A stretch of 8,558 nt of DNA from Chloroflexota bacterium (GTDB lineage: Bacteria; Chloroflexota; Chloroflexia; Thermomicrobiales; UBA6265): assembly GCA_023415845.1 (NCBI GenBank), contig JAEZJB010000401.1:1-8558 (forward strand), given 5' to 3'. Under the pieces are notes generated by a model. It searched no databases and was not told the origin of the DNA. It saw nothing but the letters and a program-made list of their open reading frames with translations. Positions 6,779 through 8,558 of this stretch are shown here, one piece after another; the first letter of the stretch is position 1; each line of letters starts with the position of its first letter. The translations under genes and the position numbers were made by a program.

Positions 6779-7438
6779 GTGGTCTTCCGCCGTGACAACA
6801 AGGTCGACTCGTTCCAGCGCCAGATGAGTGCACTCCGAAACCAACTCGGGGCCACGGGCGAAGGGCTGGACGAGATCGACGATGACCTGCCCGAACTCGA
6901 CGACGAGCAATATGACAATCGCTCCTACCGGTCGCAGGCAGCTGCCATCGATAACGACAATTCGGCCTACAGCTTTGGCACCTACCCAGGCCAGGCCACA
7001 CAACCGGCGCGCCAGACCTATGAGGAAGACGCACCGGCGATTCCCCAGATGCCAACCGCCGACGCGGACGCCAGCATCATTGCGGCCGACGCGAACTGGA
7101 AGGGTGACATCAACGCCGAGCGCAGCATTCACGTGCTGGGCAAGGTTCAGGGTTCAATCACGGCCAACGAGGACATCTGGATCGCCGAAGGAGCCGAGGT
7201 CAACGCCACCGTCACCGCGATGCGGGTGATCGTGGGAGGCATGCTTTCCGGGGCCGCCAATGCCTCCAGTCGCTTCGAGGTGCTGCCGACCGGAAATGTC
7301 ACGGCCGACGTGACGTCACCGATCACCGTGGTCCACGAAGGGGCGACGCTCAACGGCAACTTCCGGGTCGGCAATGGTGACGACAGCCGCACCAACGCCG
7401 CCGCCGTTGTCCAGCGCCGTTCCCGCGCCACCAGTTGA
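6779..7438 (+). CDS. Bactofilin family protein (first of tandem pair)
   Basis: A 219-residue cytoskeletal protein. Bactofilins polymerise without nucleotides into filaments through a right-handed beta-helix core and organise cell-envelope enzymes or chromosome partners at the membrane. The core occupies about residues 97-197: it begins ASIIAADANWKGDI and continues in short six-to-seven-residue rungs such as IHVLGKVQGSITANEDIWIA and ITVVHEGATLNGNFRV. The N-terminus MVFRRDNKVDSFQRQMSALR is charged and helix-prone; the MVFRR start resembles the short membrane-targeting peptide of Caulobacter BacA (MFSKQ). A low-complexity acidic linker with DEIDDDLPELDDEQ (31-44) follows. The C-terminal tail is short and basic (QRRSRATS). 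The GTG start is supported by GAGGAGG 7 bases upstream. It is longer than a minimal bactofilin (about 120-160) because of the linker. The next bactofilin starts 41 bases downstream, so the two are very likely co-transcribed and may co-polymerise. Confidence 0.9.
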   Translation: MVFRRDNKVDSFQRQMSALRNQLGATGEGLDEIDDDLPELDDEQYDNRSYRSQAAAIDNDNSAYSFGTYPGQATQPARQTYEEDAPAIPQMPTADADASIIAADANWKGDINAERSIHVLGKVQGSITANEDIWIAEGAEVNATVTAMRVIVGGMLSGAANASSRFEVLPTGNVTADVTSPITVVHEGATLNGNFRVGNGDDSRTNAAAVVQRRSRATS

Positions 7439-7479
7439 GCGTCCGAACCGGACCACCCCCACCAGGGAGTACCCACACC

Positions 7480-8088
7480 ATGACGATGCGCACCTACGAC
7501 ACCACCACCTACCCCTCACAGGGCACGTTTTCTGCGGGCGAGACGCAGGACGACTCGGTGAGCGTATTCGATCGCTATTCGTCGTTTGACGGCACCTTCA
7601 ATCTCACCCGCGACCTGCGGGTGGAGGGCCAGGTCAAAGGCACCATCACCTGCCAGGGCACCATGCTCGTTGCTCAGGGAGCGTCGGTGAATGCCACCGT
7701 CGATGCCGAGAACATCACCGTGGCCGGCGAACTCGATGGCGAGATCGTCTGCCGGGGCAAATTGCAGATTCTCTCGACCGGCAAGGTGCGAGGAAAGCTG
7801 ACGACCGCCTCACTGGTGATCAATGAAGGGGCCATCTACGAGGGCGAACTCGTGATGGAGACCGGTCGGGACGGCGGTGCGAGCCGCGAATACGTTCGCC
7901 CGCGGGCCACCGCAGCGACTGCTTCTAGCACGTCAACCGCGGCGACCGAAACCCCGCGGAGCGAACCGGCGGCGGGTTCGACGGTTGCGCCAGCTGGCGG
8001 CAACACCTTTATCCGACGATTTGGCGGCCAGGAAACATCGTGGGACCAGACTGGTGAACCTGCGGGATCGAATGAACCGGAATCGTAG
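7480..8088 (+). CDS. Bactofilin family protein (second of tandem pair)
   Basis: A 202-residue paralogue of the preceding gene. The bactofilin core covers about residues 33-126, with FDGTFNLTRDLRVEGQVKG (36-54), then GASVNATVDAENITVAGELD and INEGAIYEGELVME (114-127). In contrast to its neighbour it has a short polar N-terminus (MTMRTYDTTTYPSQ) with no membrane-binding peptide, and a long Ala/Thr/Ser/Pro-rich C-terminal tail (about 130-202) that includes a small basic-hydrophobic patch NTFIRRFGGQE (175-185), possibly a partner-binding motif. The ATG at 7480 follows GGGAG at 10 bases. The frame is also open from a TTG at 7435 that overlaps the previous stop, which would add a Pro-rich 15-residue extension; I think it less likely. 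Likely second gene of a two-gene operon; the lack of its own anchor suggests recruitment by the first bactofilin (inference). Confidence 0.9.
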   Translation: MTMRTYDTTTYPSQGTFSAGETQDDSVSVFDRYSSFDGTFNLTRDLRVEGQVKGTITCQGTMLVAQGASVNATVDAENITVAGELDGEIVCRGKLQILSTGKVRGKLTTASLVINEGAIYEGELVMETGRDGGASREYVRPRATAATASSTSTAATETPRSEPAAGSTVAPAGGNTFIRRFGGQETSWDQTGEPAGSNEPES

Positions 8089-8109
8089 GATCGGGCGTTA
8101 AGGTGGTAT

Positions 8110-8125
8110 GGGTCTCGGGGTCTCG
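8110..8125 (+). repeat. Tandem 8-base repeat
   Basis: GGGTCTCG occurs twice in direct succession (8110-8117 and 8118-8125), just after the second bactofilin stop. Function unknown; the second copy can pair weakly with ACCC at 8128-8131. Confidence 0.5.
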
Positions 8126-8159
8126 ACACCCGGCTGCAGGCTCCTGACCTGGCGAATGG

Positions 8160-8182
8160 CCCGGAATGACGCAGATTCCGGG
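8160..8182. promoter_or_regulatory. Inverted repeat between bactofilin operon and next promoter
   Basis: CCCGGAAT (8160-8167) and ATTCCGGG (8175-8182) form a perfect 8-bp stem with a 7-base loop. It has no T-run after it, so as a terminator of the bactofilin operon it would be atypical. It reaches the -35 position of the extended -10 promoter at 8201-8209, so it may instead be an operator for the downstream gene. Confidence 0.4.
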
Positions 8183-8200
8183 GGATGGCAGCGGTCACCA

Positions 8201-8209
8201 TGCTATACT
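8201..8209 (+). promoter_or_regulatory. Extended -10 promoter before the terminal acidic ORF
   Basis: TGCTATACT matches the extended -10 form TGnTATAAT with one mismatch. The corresponding -35 region (about 8180-8187) is G-rich and not consensus, which is common for extended -10 promoters. Transcription would start near 8216, leaving a leader of about 145 bases to the GTG at 8362. Confidence 0.5.
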
Positions 8210-8215
8210 TCCCGG

Positions 8216-8361
8216 GCTCATTTGCCAGCGCCATGGTGGTGCAGCGCAACCCAACACCCGCCCAGCCCGGGCGAAATGCAGGGAGCGTGTTGCCACCAGC
8301 ATCCAGGCGAATACCCACTGGTAGTCGAGAAGCCCCTCAAGTGATAGCAGGTTGAGCCAGC
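8216..8361 (+). promoter_or_regulatory. Foldable 5' leader before the terminal acidic ORF
   Basis: Long-range pairing is possible: TGGTG (8237-8241) with CACCA (8294-8298), immediately continued after a 4-base bulge by GCAAC (8246-8250) with GTTGC (8289-8293), enclosing a CGCCC/GGGCG hairpin (8259-8263 with 8269-8273). I recognise no known riboswitch core and no tRNA-like features. A short open frame across it (8108-8344) does not look like a real protein. Confidence 0.3.
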
Positions 8362-8558
8362 GTGAAACTGCCAGACATTTCCCTCTTGAAGGGATGGCCC
8401 ACTCTCCAACCGGAACTCGCGACCGCCGGTGCGTCCGCATCGTTCCAGCCGCGCGTTAGCCGGTCGACTCCGCGGGCCGGGGTCATGCAGTTCGCCAGCA
8501 ATAGCGGTGGCGGCGGCAACGATGACGACGCGTTCGACGATGGCTACGACGACGATCT
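8362..8558 (+). CDS. Unidentified Asp-rich protein, N-terminal part only
   Basis: The frame opens with GTG at 8362, just after an in-frame TGA at 8353, and stays open for 65 codons to the end of the window, so the gene is cut off. GCAGG lies 10 bases before the GTG, a modest ribosome site. The protein starts MKLPDISLLKGWPTLQPELA, with hydrophobic residues spaced as in a possible amphipathic segment, passes through a Ser/Arg-rich stretch, then GGGG (49-52) and a strongly acidic run with 8 Asp among residues 54-65. An internal ATG at 8485 (residue 42) is an alternative start. No family is recognisable. A short amphipathic start followed by an acidic linker occurs in membrane-associated scaffold proteins such as SepF, but nothing diagnostic is visible. 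The extended -10 promoter upstream and codirection with the bactofilins support it being a gene. Confidence 0.5.
   Translation, partial: MKLPDISLLKGWPTLQPELATAGASASFQPRVSRSTPRAGVMQFASNSGGGGNDDDAFDDGYDDD

Noticed and set aside
8108..8344. A 78-codon frame between the second bactofilin and the acidic ORF
   Set aside because: Unusual Cys/Trp/His/Pro-rich composition, it overlaps the inverted repeat and the extended -10 promoter, and no ribosome site is evident.
8216..8361. Known riboswitch or tRNA
   Set aside because: No TPP, cobalamin, FMN, SAM or c-di-GMP core and no tRNA T-loop or acceptor stem could be matched by eye.
1..8558. CRISPR array, insertion sequence or attachment site
   Set aside because: No regularly spaced repeats, transposase or integrase motifs, or terminal inverted repeats with target duplications were seen.

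Overview
This is a GC-rich, gene-dense bacterial chromosome segment with clear Shine-Dalgarno sites and some GTG starts. It holds seven complete protein genes and one cut off at the right edge. Paired bactofilins, a Cds1-type cysteine-degrading enzyme, a GH15 trehalase/glucoamylase and a family of MFS carriers like the one here together fit a Chloroflexota (Thermomicrobia-like) organism. That placement is an inference from gene style, with no rRNA or marker gene to confirm it. The first 29 bases are almost pure G/C with a run of 16 C, and may be a contig-end artefact.

Layout. A GNAT acetyltransferase on the + strand (200-781) faces a block of three minus-strand genes. In transcription order these are a GH15 glycoside hydrolase (5368-3599), a PLP-dependent cysteine synthase/desulfhydrase-family enzyme (3512-2409) and a 12-TM-type MFS transporter (2222-816). 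The gaps of 86 and 186 bases allow either one long transcript or separate units; the second gap carries a compact hairpin that may be regulatory. Divergent from the GH15 gene is a two-domain VOC-fold ring-cleaving dioxygenase (5468-6427), which ends in a perfect 16-bp stem-loop terminator.

The right part is a cytoskeletal locus. A TATACT -10 element (6607-6612), a leader of about 160 bases with several small hairpins, and two tandem bactofilin genes (6779-7438 and 7480-8088) form a likely two-gene operon. The two proteins share the beta-helical bactofilin core but have different tails. The first has a charged N-terminus with an MVFRR start that resembles known bactofilin membrane-targeting peptides and a long acidic linker. 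The second lacks that peptide and has a long Ala/Thr/Ser-rich C-terminal tail. After them come an inverted repeat, an extended -10 promoter (TGCTATACT) and another leader of about 145 bases that can fold. This leads into an unidentified Asp-rich reading frame open to the end of the window (8362-8558).

The metabolic genes do not form an obvious single pathway: acyl transfer, sulfur amino-acid breakdown, alpha-glucoside hydrolysis, aromatic ring cleavage and export. No mobile element, CRISPR array, tRNA or rRNA was seen. The most interesting part is the bactofilin pair with its long leader and the unknown acidic gene downstream.
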